Shown here: positions 7,325 through 14,731 of the stretch, piece after piece
How the letters are laid out: the number at the start of each line of letters is the position of its first letter
Position numbering within the stretch: position 1 is the first letter of the stretch
Source of the DNA: Candidatus Peregrinibacteria bacterium
GTDB lineage: Bacteria > Patescibacteriota > Gracilibacteria > Peribacterales > Peribacteraceae
Direction of reading: 5' to 3'
NCBI GenBank assembly: GCA_016186175.1
Contig: JACPMB010000030.1
Span: 1-35,942, forward strand
DNA length: 35,942 nt
The notes under the pieces: generated by a model
Seen by the model: the letters and a program-made list of their open reading frames with translations, nothing else
Databases searched by the model: none
Told to the model about the DNA's origin: nothing
Translations under genes and position numbers: made by a program

Positions 7325-8749
7325 ATGAAATTCATCAGTCACGGCGCGGCACGGGAAGTCACCGGCACATGCCACGAGCTGCGGATCGAATATGCTCCCG
7401 GCAGGATAAGCCGCGTTTTGCTGGATTGCGGGCTCTTCCAGGGAAGGCGCAAGGAATCCGCCGAGAAAAACGCGACTTTCGCGTTCAAGGTCACCGACAT
7501 TGACGCGGTCATCCTCAGCCACGCGCACATGGATCACGTCGGGCGCATCCCTCTCCTGCACAAGAAGGGATACCGCGGCCCCGTCTACTGCACATACGCG
7601 ACGAAGGATCTGGCGGCGGTGATGCTGCGCGACGGCGGGTATATCCAGGAACAGGACGAGGAATTCTTCCAGAAACATCTGAAAAGTTCGATGATTGCAT
7701 TCGACGGGCCGCTTTATACCCAAGAGGACGCCGCCGCATGCATGAAGCTCTTCAAGGGCCAGAATTACGGCGACTGGATATCCGTCTGCCCTGGCCTCCG
7801 CGCACGGTTTTTCGACGCGGGGCACATAATCGGGTCGGCGCAGGTGTTGATGGAAATCAAAGAACAGAGAGGCTCCGGCGCGGCGCGGGTCTTGCGGCTC
7901 GGATTCAGCGCGGACCTCGGCAGGTCGGAACTCCCGATCATACGCGATCCGGTGCCGATGCAGCCGGCGGGCGTGCTAATCTGCGAAAGCACCTACGGCA
8001 ACCGCCGGCACGAGGAAGTCGGACAGGCGAAGAATCATTTGCGCGAGGCGATCGTGCGCACGGCCGAGCGCGGAGGCAAGATAATCATTCCTGCGTTCTC
8101 TTTGGAACGGACGCAGGAGATCGTCTACGACCTGCACGTTCTGTGGGATTGGAAGAAGATCCCGCCGGTCCCGATCATCATTGACTCGCCTCTGGCCAGT
8201 TCCGTCACTGACGTTTTCATGAAGCATCCGGAATGCTACGACCAGGAAATGTTCGCGCAGTTTCTCGGAAAGCAGCACAACCCGTTCCAGTTCTCGCTGG
8301 TCAGTTACACCGATACCGTCGAGCAGAGCAAGGCGCTCAACAACACGCCCGGCCCCATGATAATCATGGCGGCCTCCGGCATGTGCGAAGCCGGTCGCAT
8401 CCGCCACCACCTGAAAAACGAGATCGAGAACCCCAAAAACACAGTTCTTGCCGTCGGTTACATGGCGGAAAACACGCTCGGCAGGCGCGTGGTAGACCCC
8501 GCCGTCGGAGCGATCAAAATTTTCGACAGGATGTACCAGAAAAAAGCGGAAGTAGTCACCATTGACGCGTACTCGGGGCATGCGGACATGGACGATCTTG
8601 ACCGGTACGTTGCGGCGGTGGAGGGTCTGAAAAAGATTATCCTTGTGCATGGCGAAACTGAGCAAATGGAACCTTTTGCGAAACGGCTGAATACATCGCT
8701 TGGCGTGGAGACTTTGCTGCCGGCTAGGGGGGAAGAAATTGAAATATAA
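7325..8749 (+). CDS. Beta-CASP metallo-beta-lactamase RNA-processing exonuclease/endonuclease
   Basis: This 474-residue cytoplasmic RNase belongs to the beta-CASP branch of the metallo-beta-lactamase fold (the CPSF73/Ysh1-like bacterial group, similar to Thermus TTHA0252). All zinc motifs are present: HAHMDH (66-71), GHIIGSA with H166, SADLGR with D197, then beta-CASP motif A (CESTYG, E221), motif B (YSGHAD, H419) and motif C (VHGE, H442). The family degrades or trims RNA. It lacks the C-terminal extension of RNase J. A TATAAT box lies 8 nt before the ATG. A hairpin (about 8747-8771) overlaps its stop codon. Confidence 0.93.
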   Translation: MKFISHGAAREVTGTCHELRIEYAPGRISRVLLDCGLFQGRRKESAEKNATFAFKVTDIDAVILSHAHMDHVGRIPLLHKKGYRGPVYCTYATKDLAAVMLRDGGYIQEQDEEFFQKHLKSSMIAFDGPLYTQEDAAACMKLFKGQNYGDWISVCPGLRARFFDAGHIIGSAQVLMEIKEQRGSGAARVLRLGFSADLGRSELPIIRDPVPMQPAGVLICESTYGNRRHEEVGQAKNHLREAIVRTAERGGKIIIPAFSLERTQEIVYDLHVLWDWKKIPPVPIIIDSPLASSVTDVFMKHPECYDQEMFAQFLGKQHNPFQFSLVSYTDTVEQSKALNNTPGPMIIMAASGMCEAGRIRHHLKNEIENPKNTVLAVGYMAENTLGRRVVDPAVGAIKIFDRMYQKKAEVVTIDAYSGHADMDDLDRYVAAVEGLKKIILVHGETEQMEPFAKRLNTSLGVETLLPARGEEIEI

Positions 8750-8771
8750 CGGTGCATTGTGCAGCGTTATT
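8747..8771. repeat. Inverted repeat at the end of the beta-CASP gene
   Basis: ATAACGGTGCA and TGCAGCGTTAT pair around a TTG loop with one internal mismatch. It overlaps the stop region. No T tract follows, so it may act as an RNA-stabilising stem or a weak terminator. Confidence 0.55.
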
Positions 8772-9804
8772 CGCTATTGCCAGAAATCAGGAATTAGTAT
8801 ATAAATGGCATGTGAACACTCTTGCAAAAGTTGGCGGCTTCTGTCCCAGTTCAGAGGAAATAAAAAATGAGATGTTCAAGAACGGAGGATGCGCAAATTT
8901 TCCATGCAATCCTTCCGATTCTCAACGTAAACATTTGGAAAGCAAAATTTCAACGTATGCGAGTATCAAGTGGATAAATCAAGGCGGCATTAAAAACGGA
9001 CGCGACAAAACACGAATGTCTGTATGCGCGATGATTGATCCAAAAACCATTCAAGACAGTTTGCAATTCGGTCACATGCTCGCCGACTTCGGGGCTTATG
9101 CAAAAAATACCACTATTGCGCGGCAGGCCCGGTGGGACACCGAGTCCTGGGAGCGAAATATTTTCCAGTGTAATATGCATGTTAAACGATTGCAGGAAAA
9201 AGGATTCATGCAATCCATTGAATGTATGTGCAGCTCAATATTGGGTCATACATCGGAATATCTTGCGCGAAAAATCATTAAAGAACTGATTTCCGCAATC
9301 CATGCCGATGATGAGTTGCACGTGCCGGAATTCACATCCAATGATTCATTAAAAATCGGGCGAAGTTTCAGAATAGGCGGATTTTCCAGCGGAGGCATAT
9401 TCTTGAAACGAAGAAACAAGAATCCGCAACGATATGATCAGCTTGTTTTACAGGGCGACGGGCCGAATCAGTATTGGTTTTGCGACATCACGGCTTCGGA
9501 ATGGTCTCTGCACAACGAAACTGCGTCTTCGCGCCATCACTGGCTTCCGTCACTTGAACATGAGCTGAAATGTCAGGCGGAGGAGCAAGGTTCTTCCGCG
9601 CCCGCAGTCCGTTTGATGTATATCGTTCATTCTGATTCGTCATCGGCCGATATGGTGGCTCAAGAGGGATTGGGAGAGTGCGTTGTCGTGCGTATTCCAT
9701 TTTTGCAAGAGGCATTGCACCTGAGCGAAGAAGTACTAAAGCGCATGGGTTTCGAGCACCTGATTCCAGTCCTGCAGGAAAACGATTTCGACAAAAACTG
9801 GTGA
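8752..9804 (+). CDS. Unknown protein, up to 350 residues
   Basis: I do not recognise this protein. The ORF is open from ATG 8752, but that codon lies inside a hairpin and upstream of a good promoter. GTG 8812 (giving MNTLAKVGGFCPSS, about 330 residues) is the likelier start and would make the mRNA leaderless. The N-terminal part has several cysteines (GGCANFPCN, CNMH, IECMCSS). The middle has basic and glycine-rich stretches (GGFSSGGIFLKRRNKN), then a C-terminal alpha/beta-looking part (YDQLVLQGDG, YWFCDITASEW, VRLMYIVHSDSSS). There is no leader and no membrane segment. It converges with lysS, whose gene ends 10 bp away, with no terminator between them. Codon use seems less GC-rich than its neighbours, so transfer is possible. 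Confidence 0.7.
   Translation: MHCAALFAIARNQELVYKWHVNTLAKVGGFCPSSEEIKNEMFKNGGCANFPCNPSDSQRKHLESKISTYASIKWINQGGIKNGRDKTRMSVCAMIDPKTIQDSLQFGHMLADFGAYAKNTTIARQARWDTESWERNIFQCNMHVKRLQEKGFMQSIECMCSSILGHTSEYLARKIIKELISAIHADDELHVPEFTSNDSLKIGRSFRIGGFSSGGIFLKRRNKNPQRYDQLVLQGDGPNQYWFCDITASEWSLHNETASSRHHWLPSLEHELKCQAEEQGSSAPAVRLMYIVHSDSSSADMVAQEGLGECVVVRIPFLQEALHLSEEVLKRMGFEHLIPVLQENDFDKNW
8777..8805 (+). promoter_or_regulatory. Promoter TTGCCA-17-TATAAA for the 350-residue unknown gene
   Basis: The -35 TTGCCA (8777-8782) and -10 TATAAA (8800-8805) are separated by 17 nt. The expected transcription start is about 8812, where an in-frame GTG codon lies. This suggests the upstream ATG at 8752 is not used. 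Confidence 0.55.
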
Positions 9805-9814
9805 TCGCGGTGCT

Positions 9815-11938
9815 TCATAATCCCATCTCCCTGGCGACTCCCTTCATGGCTTCCAGGGTCAGTTGTATCATTTCATCAAGCGGCACGCCCAATAACTCCT
9901 CGCATTTCCTGATCTGCTCCCTGCTGACCTGCGCCGCGAAACTCTTATCCTTCATTTTCTTCTTGATGGAACTGACTTCCACATCGGCGATCTTTTTTGA
10001 AGGCCTTACAAGCGTAACGGCGATAATCAGGCCTGTGAGTTCATCCACGCAATAGAGGCATTTTCGCAGCATGCTTTCCAGGGGGTGCTCCGCGCCGTAT
10101 TTCTCCGCATAATGCGAGCGTATGTCCTCCAACAGTTCTTTTGGAGACTTGATTTCCGCAAGCATCTGTTCCAATGTTTTACCACAGTGTTCATGCATAT
10201 CCTTTTCCAAATGATCCCAGTCGAGGTCGTGCAACATTCCGGCGATGCGCCACGTGGCGGTATCGCCTCCGAATTTTTTGGCAAACGCCTCCATAGCAGC
10301 TCCGGTCGCGATCAGATGAGAGCGCGTCTTATCGGCGTGCTTCGACAGAAGACCATGAGCGGCCGGCAAAAGGTGGCCGTATTCGAGGTGTTGCGGAGGG
10401 AGAGACGAAGGAGGGTTGGGGTTAGGGTTAGGGGTGGGGTTAGGTTCAGATTTTTGGCTTAGAAAAGGGCTCATCGTTTTTGCAAGAGGCTTCATCAACG
10501 GGAAAAGAACAACGTCACGAAGGTTTGTCTGTTGTGTCAGAAGCGCAACAATCCGATCCACTCCCATTCCCCATCCAGAGCATGGCGGACATCCGTATTC
10601 CAGAGCCGTCACGAATTCATCGTCTTTCCTGTGCGCTTCGTTGTCTCCTCCTGCATTTGCCTTGTCCTGCTCGTCAAAACGACGTGCCTGGTCCATCGGA
10701 TCAATTAATTCCGAATAGGCGTTCACTACTTCCCATCCGCCGACGACGAGCTGAAAGCGGTCGGTGATGTCCGGATTATCGTCATTTCTGCGCGCAAGGG
10801 GGGAGAGTTCAATGGGATGATCCGTGATAAAGACGGGGGAGGTAAAATTAGGACGACAAACCTTCTTGTAAAGCTGGTCAATCAGGTTCCCCATACTCAG
10901 GTTCTCAGTCGGAACATCGAGTCGGATACTCTCCTTTTTCATGGCTTCCATAAGGGCTCCCCGCGAATTACTCTTTGCAATGTCAATGTCACATCCGCCG
11001 ATAATCGCCTGGCGGATGCTCATGCGGGGCCATGGCGTGGCGAAATCCACTGCCACGGACTTTCCATTGCGGTCATGGATTTTAGTTTTCGTCGTTTCGA
11101 GCATTTCACCGATGATCGAGCTCAGCATTTTTTCGGTGAATTTCATATTTTCCAGATAATCCCAATACGCCGCGTAATGCTCTACCATCGTGAAGTCTTG
11201 CAAGTGGCTCGGATCAAGGCCCTCGTTGCGGAAGACGCGCGCTACTTCAAAAACTCGATCAAATCCCCCAATTAGACATTCTTTCAGGAATGTCTCGGGT
11301 GCAATACGCAGGAAGACATCCAGATCATAGGCTTCATGGTGAGTTGTGAATGGCTTGGCGAGCGCTCCCGACGCTGCATTCACTAGAACGGGCGTCTCCA
11401 CTTCCACGAACTCATGCGACCAGTAGAATTCGCGAAGCTTTTTGAGAAATGCGCTGCGGAAGATAAAGCGATCAAAGCTACCGCGATTGCTCACGGTATC
11501 CAGATATCTCTGCCGCCATGCGGTTTCTTGATCAGCGATCCCGTGCCATTTTTCCGGAGGCTGTCGCAAAGCCTTGCTCAGCATCGTCCATTCCGACGCA
11601 CGGACGGTCGGCTCGCCCTTTTGCGTCGTGAAACGCTTCCCCCTAATGCCGATGAAATCGCCTAAATCAAGCAGATGCAGCATTTCCTTGTACTTTCCCT
11701 TGCCGATGTCTTCCTCTTTCATCGCTATCTGCAGTCGCCCGGTGTGATCCTGCAGTGCCAAAAACGTCATCTTTCCCATGTCCCGTAGCAGGACAACGCG
11801 GCCAGCGATGACGGTTTTTTCTTCATCATTCAATGCCCTTGCCGCCATCAGAGTATGCGTCCGATCAAAGGAAGACGCGTACGGCTGCATTCCCTGCTGT
11901 CGAATGATCTGCGCTTTCTGGAGGCGAAATTGATTCAT
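9815..11938 (-). CDS. lysS: Lysyl-tRNA synthetase (class II) fused to a C-terminal HD domain
   Basis: This 707-residue protein charges tRNA-Lys. It has an N-terminal OB-fold anticodon domain (about 40-120) and a class II core: motif 1 region EVETPVLV (179-186), motif 2 VFRNEGL (235-241) and motif 3 GMGVDRIVAL (457-466). Bacterial LysS normally ends near residue 500. Here a Pro-Asn linker (NPTPNPNPNPP, about 500-510) joins an HD-family phosphohydrolase-like domain with H541, H570-D571 (LHDLDWD) and D632 as likely metal ligands. The linker is encoded by telomere-like GGGTTA repeats. A TATACT box (minus strand, 11953-11948) ends 9 nt before the ATG. The HD domain's substrate is unknown. Confidence 0.92.
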   Translation of the reverse strand: MNQFRLQKAQIIRQQGMQPYASSFDRTHTLMAARALNDEEKTVIAGRVVLLRDMGKMTFLALQDHTGRLQIAMKEEDIGKGKYKEMLHLLDLGDFIGIRGKRFTTQKGEPTVRASEWTMLSKALRQPPEKWHGIADQETAWRQRYLDTVSNRGSFDRFIFRSAFLKKLREFYWSHEFVEVETPVLVNAASGALAKPFTTHHEAYDLDVFLRIAPETFLKECLIGGFDRVFEVARVFRNEGLDPSHLQDFTMVEHYAAYWDYLENMKFTEKMLSSIIGEMLETTKTKIHDRNGKSVAVDFATPWPRMSIRQAIIGGCDIDIAKSNSRGALMEAMKKESIRLDVPTENLSMGNLIDQLYKKVCRPNFTSPVFITDHPIELSPLARRNDDNPDITDRFQLVVGGWEVVNAYSELIDPMDQARRFDEQDKANAGGDNEAHRKDDEFVTALEYGCPPCSGWGMGVDRIVALLTQQTNLRDVVLFPLMKPLAKTMSPFLSQKSEPNPTPNPNPNPPSSLPPQHLEYGHLLPAAHGLLSKHADKTRSHLIATGAAMEAFAKKFGGDTATWRIAGMLHDLDWDHLEKDMHEHCGKTLEQMLAEIKSPKELLEDIRSHYAEKYGAEHPLESMLRKCLYCVDELTGLIIAVTLVRPSKKIADVEVSSIKKKMKDKSFAAQVSREQIRKCEELLGVPLDEMIQLTLEAMKGVAREMGL
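10405..10447. repeat. Telomere-like GGGTTAGGGTTAGGGG repeat encoding the LysS-HD linker
   Basis: The plus strand reads as several G-runs separated by TTA, TT or T (GAGGGTTGGGGTTAGGGTTAGGGGTGGGGTTAGG in outline). Read on the minus strand it encodes alternating Pro-Asn. With at least five G-runs it could form a G-quadruplex on the non-template strand of lysS. Confidence 0.8.
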
Positions 11939-11947
11939 CGATTGTGA

Positions 11948-11953
11948 GTATAG
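11948..11953 (-). promoter_or_regulatory. -10 box TATACT of lysS
   Basis: TATACT on the minus strand lies 9 nt upstream of the lysS ATG. The -35 is poor (GTGCAA at the right distance). The short distance again points to a near-leaderless mRNA. This region is shared with the divergent toxin-antitoxin promoter. Confidence 0.4.
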
Positions 11954-11969
11954 ATCGAGTATTTATTGC

Positions 11970-11998
11970 TTGCACGCGGCATGGGGGCAATATATGAT
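11970..11998 (+). promoter_or_regulatory. Promoter TTGCAC-17-TATGAT of the toxin-antitoxin operon
   Basis: The -35 TTGCAC (11970-11975) and -10 TATGAT (11993-11998) have ideal 17-nt spacing. The antitoxin ATG is at 12027. The -10 is embedded in a palindrome. Confidence 0.7.
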
Positions 11999-12007
11999 AT
12001 TATCATA
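11993..12007. promoter_or_regulatory. Operator palindrome TATGATA-T-TATCATA
   Basis: A perfect 7-1-7 inverted repeat covers the -10 box and the expected start point of the toxin-antitoxin operon. RHH antitoxins typically bind such sites and repress their own operon, so this is the likely autoregulatory operator. Confidence 0.7.
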
Positions 12008-12026
12008 CTTAATTCCCAATGCGTTT

Positions 12027-12233
12027 ATGACGACCATTTCCGTGCCGCTCACCGACGAGATGTTGAAGGCAATTGAGGATTTGATTCGCGATGGCATTGC
12101 TTCCAATAAAGCCGATGCGATGCGTAAAGCGATGAAAAAATATTTGGAAGATCAGGCAGTGGAAGCAGTATTGCAAGCTCAACGCGAGCCGACTCTCCAC
12201 GGAAATTTTGATGACCTTCTGAAGAAGTTCTGA
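12027..12233 (+). CDS. Ribbon-helix-helix antitoxin
   Basis: This 68-residue protein starts MTTISVPLTDEMLKAIEDLI, a typical RHH beta-strand and helix that binds operator DNA as a dimer, with a second helix from SNKADAMRKAMKKYL. The C-terminal tail (QREPTLHGNFDDLLKKF) should wrap and neutralise the toxin. An ATG upstream at 11970 is in frame but lies in the promoter -35, so 12027 is chosen. The toxin gene begins 2 nt after the stop, as in classical type II modules. The operator at 11993-12007 suggests autorepression. Confidence 0.85.
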   Translation: MTTISVPLTDEMLKAIEDLIRDGIASNKADAMRKAMKKYLEDQAVEAVLQAQREPTLHGNFDDLLKKF

Positions 12234-12235
12234 CA

Positions 12236-12496
12236 ATGCTCCGCATTGCCTACAAAGCGGCTTTCTTCCGAGCGTTCAAGAAATTACCACACGTTCTTCA
12301 GAATGAAGCGAGGAGATCTATTGAGCTTTTTGTCAAAAACCCGCATCACCAAACGTTGCACACACACAAGCTGAAAGGAGCTCTGCGAGGCAGATGGGGT
12401 TTTCCCGTCAATTATCGATATCGGGTCATCTTTATCTACGAAAACAAGCACACGGCAGTTTTCCTTACCGTTGGCGACCATTCTGTCTACGAGTGA
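12236..12496 (+). CDS. RelE/ParE-family toxin (YafQ/RelE-like mRNA interferase)
   Basis: This 86-residue RelE/ParE-superfamily toxin has the family pattern KNPHHQTLHTHKLKGAL, then GRWGFPVNYRYRVIF and FLTVGDHSVYE. Basic residues and the terminal His-x-x-Tyr are typical of ribosome-dependent mRNA interferases, though a ParE gyrase-poison role cannot be excluded. It is cotranscribed with the RHH antitoxin 2 nt upstream. The gene appears intact. Confidence 0.87.
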   Translation: MLRIAYKAAFFRAFKKLPHVLQNEARRSIELFVKNPHHQTLHTHKLKGALRGRWGFPVNYRYRVIFIYENKHTAVFLTVGDHSVYE

Positions 12497-12517
12497 CAAC
12501 TACGTGGGGAGTTGCAT

Positions 12518-12546
12518 TTGCACACATCTTCATTTTCCGCTATAAT
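12518..12546 (+). promoter_or_regulatory. Promoter TTGCAC-17-TATAAT of the four-gene membrane cluster
   Basis: The -35 TTGCAC (12518-12523) and perfect -10 TATAAT (12541-12546) have a 17-nt spacer. Transcription should start near 12553, so translation must begin downstream, at ATG 12587. Confidence 0.75.
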
Positions 12547-12586
12547 AGTGGAAACCGTAACACTCATATCCATCCCCCCGTGCGCT

Positions 12587-13000
12587 ATGCGTACTGTCCT
12601 GTATCTGCGGTCGAACGAGAAAACGATGTTCGACAATTTGCCTGCTGCTCTTCGTCGGAAATGGGAGAGCAAAATAATCGAGGAAACCGCAGAAAATTTC
12701 GAGCATCCCGAAGAATTGGAACGCCGCATTGCCAGGTACTCCAAGAACCCAACGCTTGCTCCTTACATCGAGAAGGTCAACGAGCGATTGCAAAAGGGCG
12801 AGGATTTCGGCGCCATTCTCGCGGACATGCCCGAAAACGTCCTTAATGTCTTCCTAGATGCCATCGGCAACGCTGGCATCTGCATGTTCATTGAATTCGC
12901 ACTGCTTAGCGGCAAGGCGAATGATGAGGCGATGAAGGGCATCGCCGTTCTTTCTGCGATTCGCCATCGGCAACTGATGCATAAATCCGTTCTTGCCTGA
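12587..13000 (+). CDS. Unknown small protein, paralog 1 of the four-gene cluster
   Basis: This 137-residue protein is clearly related to the gene at 13512 (138 residues). Shared positions include Y-L near the start, E-K, D-x-LP, W-x-x-K, the EET triplet, EEL, and a C-terminal LSxxRHxxL. Both are charged and helical in the first two thirds and have a hydrophobic stretch near the end (AIGNAGICMFIEFALLSG here), which could be one membrane helix. The ORF is open from 12512, but the promoter at 12518-12546 rules that start out. I do not recognise a family. It is the first gene of a tight co-directional group. Confidence 0.72.
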   Translation: MRTVLYLRSNEKTMFDNLPAALRRKWESKIIEETAENFEHPEELERRIARYSKNPTLAPYIEKVNERLQKGEDFGAILADMPENVLNVFLDAIGNAGICMFIEFALLSGKANDEAMKGIAVLSAIRHRQLMHKSVLA

Positions 13001-13018
13001 TTCCTTAACCCCCCCCTC

Positions 13019-13474
13019 ATGGTAAACAGAAATAATCAGGGTCCTAATGAAAATCCAAGTGACGGACAGGAACGTCCTCGTTCCCGCCTGTTGAAATGGG
13101 TCGTGACTGCGCTTGCGCTCGTTGGAGCTTATTCTCTGCTTCCCGCATCGGCGAAAGCGACAATCTCAAATGTCGCAAGAGGTAGCTACAATGCGATCAC
13201 GAACAAACTGTTCCCCGGCATGCCGCCCATCGGCCTTTCGCCGGCGGCGGCCAGGGCTTACCGGGAGAAGTATCAAGAGCTGACGAAACTGCAATACGAC
13301 CCCCAAATTGCCAGAACGATGTCCTGGGACTGGGCAACGGAAGTCGGCAAAAAAACTGTCCATGCGGAGCGTACCAAATTTGCAACGGATGCAGGGAGCG
13401 TGATTGGCAGCGTGGCCCCCGGACCGGCTGGCCTGCTGACACAGGAGGCAATAAAGCAATCCTCAGGAATCTGA
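13019..13474 (+). CDS. Unknown membrane-anchored protein, second gene of the cluster
   Basis: This 151-residue protein has a disordered, polar N-terminus (NRNNQGPNENPSDGQERP), then one hydrophobic segment (WVVTALALVGAYSLLPASA, about residues 27-45). A soluble helical part with KYQELTKLQYDPQIARTMSW follows, and the C-terminus is Gly/Pro-rich. The layout fits a single-pass membrane protein or an exported protein with an uncleaved leader. It lies 18 bp after paralog 1 and 37 bp before paralog 2. It shares the LLP-after-hydrophobic-segment feature with the fourth gene, but clear homology is not visible. Function unknown. Confidence 0.68.
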   Translation: MVNRNNQGPNENPSDGQERPRSRLLKWVVTALALVGAYSLLPASAKATISNVARGSYNAITNKLFPGMPPIGLSPAAARAYREKYQELTKLQYDPQIARTMSWDWATEVGKKTVHAERTKFATDAGSVIGSVAPGPAGLLTQEAIKQSSGI

Positions 13475-13511
13475 GCAAGTTGGCCTGATCATCAAGTTTC
13501 GCACACAAACA

Positions 13512-13928
13512 ATGACCATCTACCTCACCAAAGCCGAGCGAAAACTCTACGACAGACTACCCGTGAGCATGAAGAAGGCATGGGGCGGGAAAGTGGAAGA
13601 AGAGACAGGGACCGCGTGGGAGACGAATGAGGAGCTGATTGAGCGCGCCGATTATCTGCGCAGCCAGCTGCCTCCGCGTCTTGGTCTCGCCCTGGAACAT
13701 ATGGTTTCAAAAGCGGGTAAGGAAGGCCTGGATGCTGTTGGCGTTGATGATTTCCCCTCCGAAGTCCTGACGAAAGCGTTGCTCGTTCTCGGCGCGGTCG
13801 GCCTAACAGCAGTCATCCATCGCACACTCATCGACGCAAAGAATACCAAGGACCTTTCCGCAGTTGCCAGTTTGAGCGAAGTGCGTCACCAGATTCTGAT
13901 ATCGAATTCGCTCGTTCTTCAACGATAA
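13512..13928 (+). CDS. Unknown small protein, paralog 2 of the four-gene cluster
   Basis: This 138-residue protein (MTIYLTKAERKLYDRLPVSM...) aligns over its full length with the protein at 12587. Common positions are D-x-LP, W-x-x-K, EET, EEL and LSxVRHxxL at the end. The hydrophobic segment is LTKALLVLGAVGLTAVI. The low identity but equal length points to an old tandem duplication, with a membrane gene between the copies. No catalytic motif is seen. Function unknown. Confidence 0.72.
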   Translation: MTIYLTKAERKLYDRLPVSMKKAWGGKVEEETGTAWETNEELIERADYLRSQLPPRLGLALEHMVSKAGKEGLDAVGVDDFPSEVLTKALLVLGAVGLTAVIHRTLIDAKNTKDLSAVASLSEVRHQILISNSLVLQR

Positions 13929-13933
13929 TTCTC

Positions 13934-14575
13934 ATGAGTAGCACACAAGCACCACCGGAAAATCCATCCGAGAATCCGCCATCCGTTGACGAAAAACTGA
14001 CAGTCCCGAAGAAGGGACCCATTCGCCTTGAGCAAAATCCCGGCGATATTCGTGTTGCCGGACCGACGTTGAAGCGCTTTGTAGAAGCGGACAGTCCCAC
14101 GAAAAAGTATCGTGCGGGGCTGGAACTGCAGGAAGAACTCATTAAAAACATGGCATTGGAAAAGAAAACATGGCTCGGAAAGATCTTCAAGAACAAACTT
14201 ACCAAAGCCGCTTTGCTCATTGGCGCCGGTGCCCTCCTCCCCACTGTCGGCAGCATCGCATTGGGGGGAGAAGTTCCTGCGTGGATGACCGGCATTTGGG
14301 AAAGAGCAAAAGATACAGGAGGGACTCTCGCAGGAGTTGTGCCAACGGAATATGCAAAAGCAATATGGGGTGAAATGCCGCTTGGCTCCAAAGCCGCGTT
14401 TACTCTTGCCGGTGGGGGGCTCGCGGCAGCCGGTATCTACAAGGTCGGATTGCGTTTGACCCAAGGAAATAAAGATGCCAGAGATGAACGCAAGAGACTA
14501 CTGAGCAATCTTGAAGATGAAAAGAGGAAAATTGATATCGGGCAGGTGCATATTCGAAAAGCGGAGGATCGGTAA
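13934..14575 (+). CDS. Unknown membrane protein, fourth gene of the cluster
   Basis: This 213-residue protein has a Pro/Ser/Glu-rich disordered start (STQAPPENPSENPPSVDE), a helical segment and two hydrophobic stretches: AALLIGAGALLPTVGSIALGG (about 92-112) and AAFTLAGGGLAAAGIYKVGL (about 156-175). They are separated by a 40-residue loop with EVPAWMTGIWERAKDTGG. A basic coiled tail (DARDERKRLLSNLEDEKRK) follows. The topology is probably a membrane hairpin with both ends in the cytoplasm. It starts 5 bp after paralog 2, so it should be cotranscribed. Function unknown. Confidence 0.7.
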   Translation: MSSTQAPPENPSENPPSVDEKLTVPKKGPIRLEQNPGDIRVAGPTLKRFVEADSPTKKYRAGLELQEELIKNMALEKKTWLGKIFKNKLTKAALLIGAGALLPTVGSIALGGEVPAWMTGIWERAKDTGGTLAGVVPTEYAKAIWGEMPLGSKAAFTLAGGGLAAAGIYKVGLRLTQGNKDARDERKRLLSNLEDEKRKIDIGQVHIRKAEDR

Positions 14576-14662
14576 GTATCTTTGTGGAGCAGGAAGCATG
14601 AGAAAATGAGAAACATGCTGCTTTCTCTTGATCATCAGGTTCCCTCTTTCTCCGAGTGAAGT

Positions 14663-14691
14663 TTGACAGGTCAGCTTGGCATGCCTAGACT
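14663..14691 (+). promoter_or_regulatory. Candidate promoter TTGACA-17-TAGACT for the ribosomal-protein operon
   Basis: A consensus -35 TTGACA (14663-14668) lies 17 nt from TAGACT (14686-14691). It is the only strong match between the membrane cluster and rplC. Confidence 0.55.
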
Positions 14692-14731
14692 CCGTCCGCT
14701 CTCGTTTTTTGCGTGAGTGGTCTTGTGTTCG

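Noticed and set aside
7976-8665. 229-codon minus-strand ORF opposite the beta-CASP RNase
   Set aside because: Shadow of a well-supported gene with all catalytic motifs on the plus strand.
12512-12586. Upstream start for paralog 1 of the membrane cluster
   Set aside because: The ATG at 12512 lies upstream of a strong TTGCAC-17-TATAAT promoter, so it would not be transcribed from it; paralog 2 also aligns from 12587 on.
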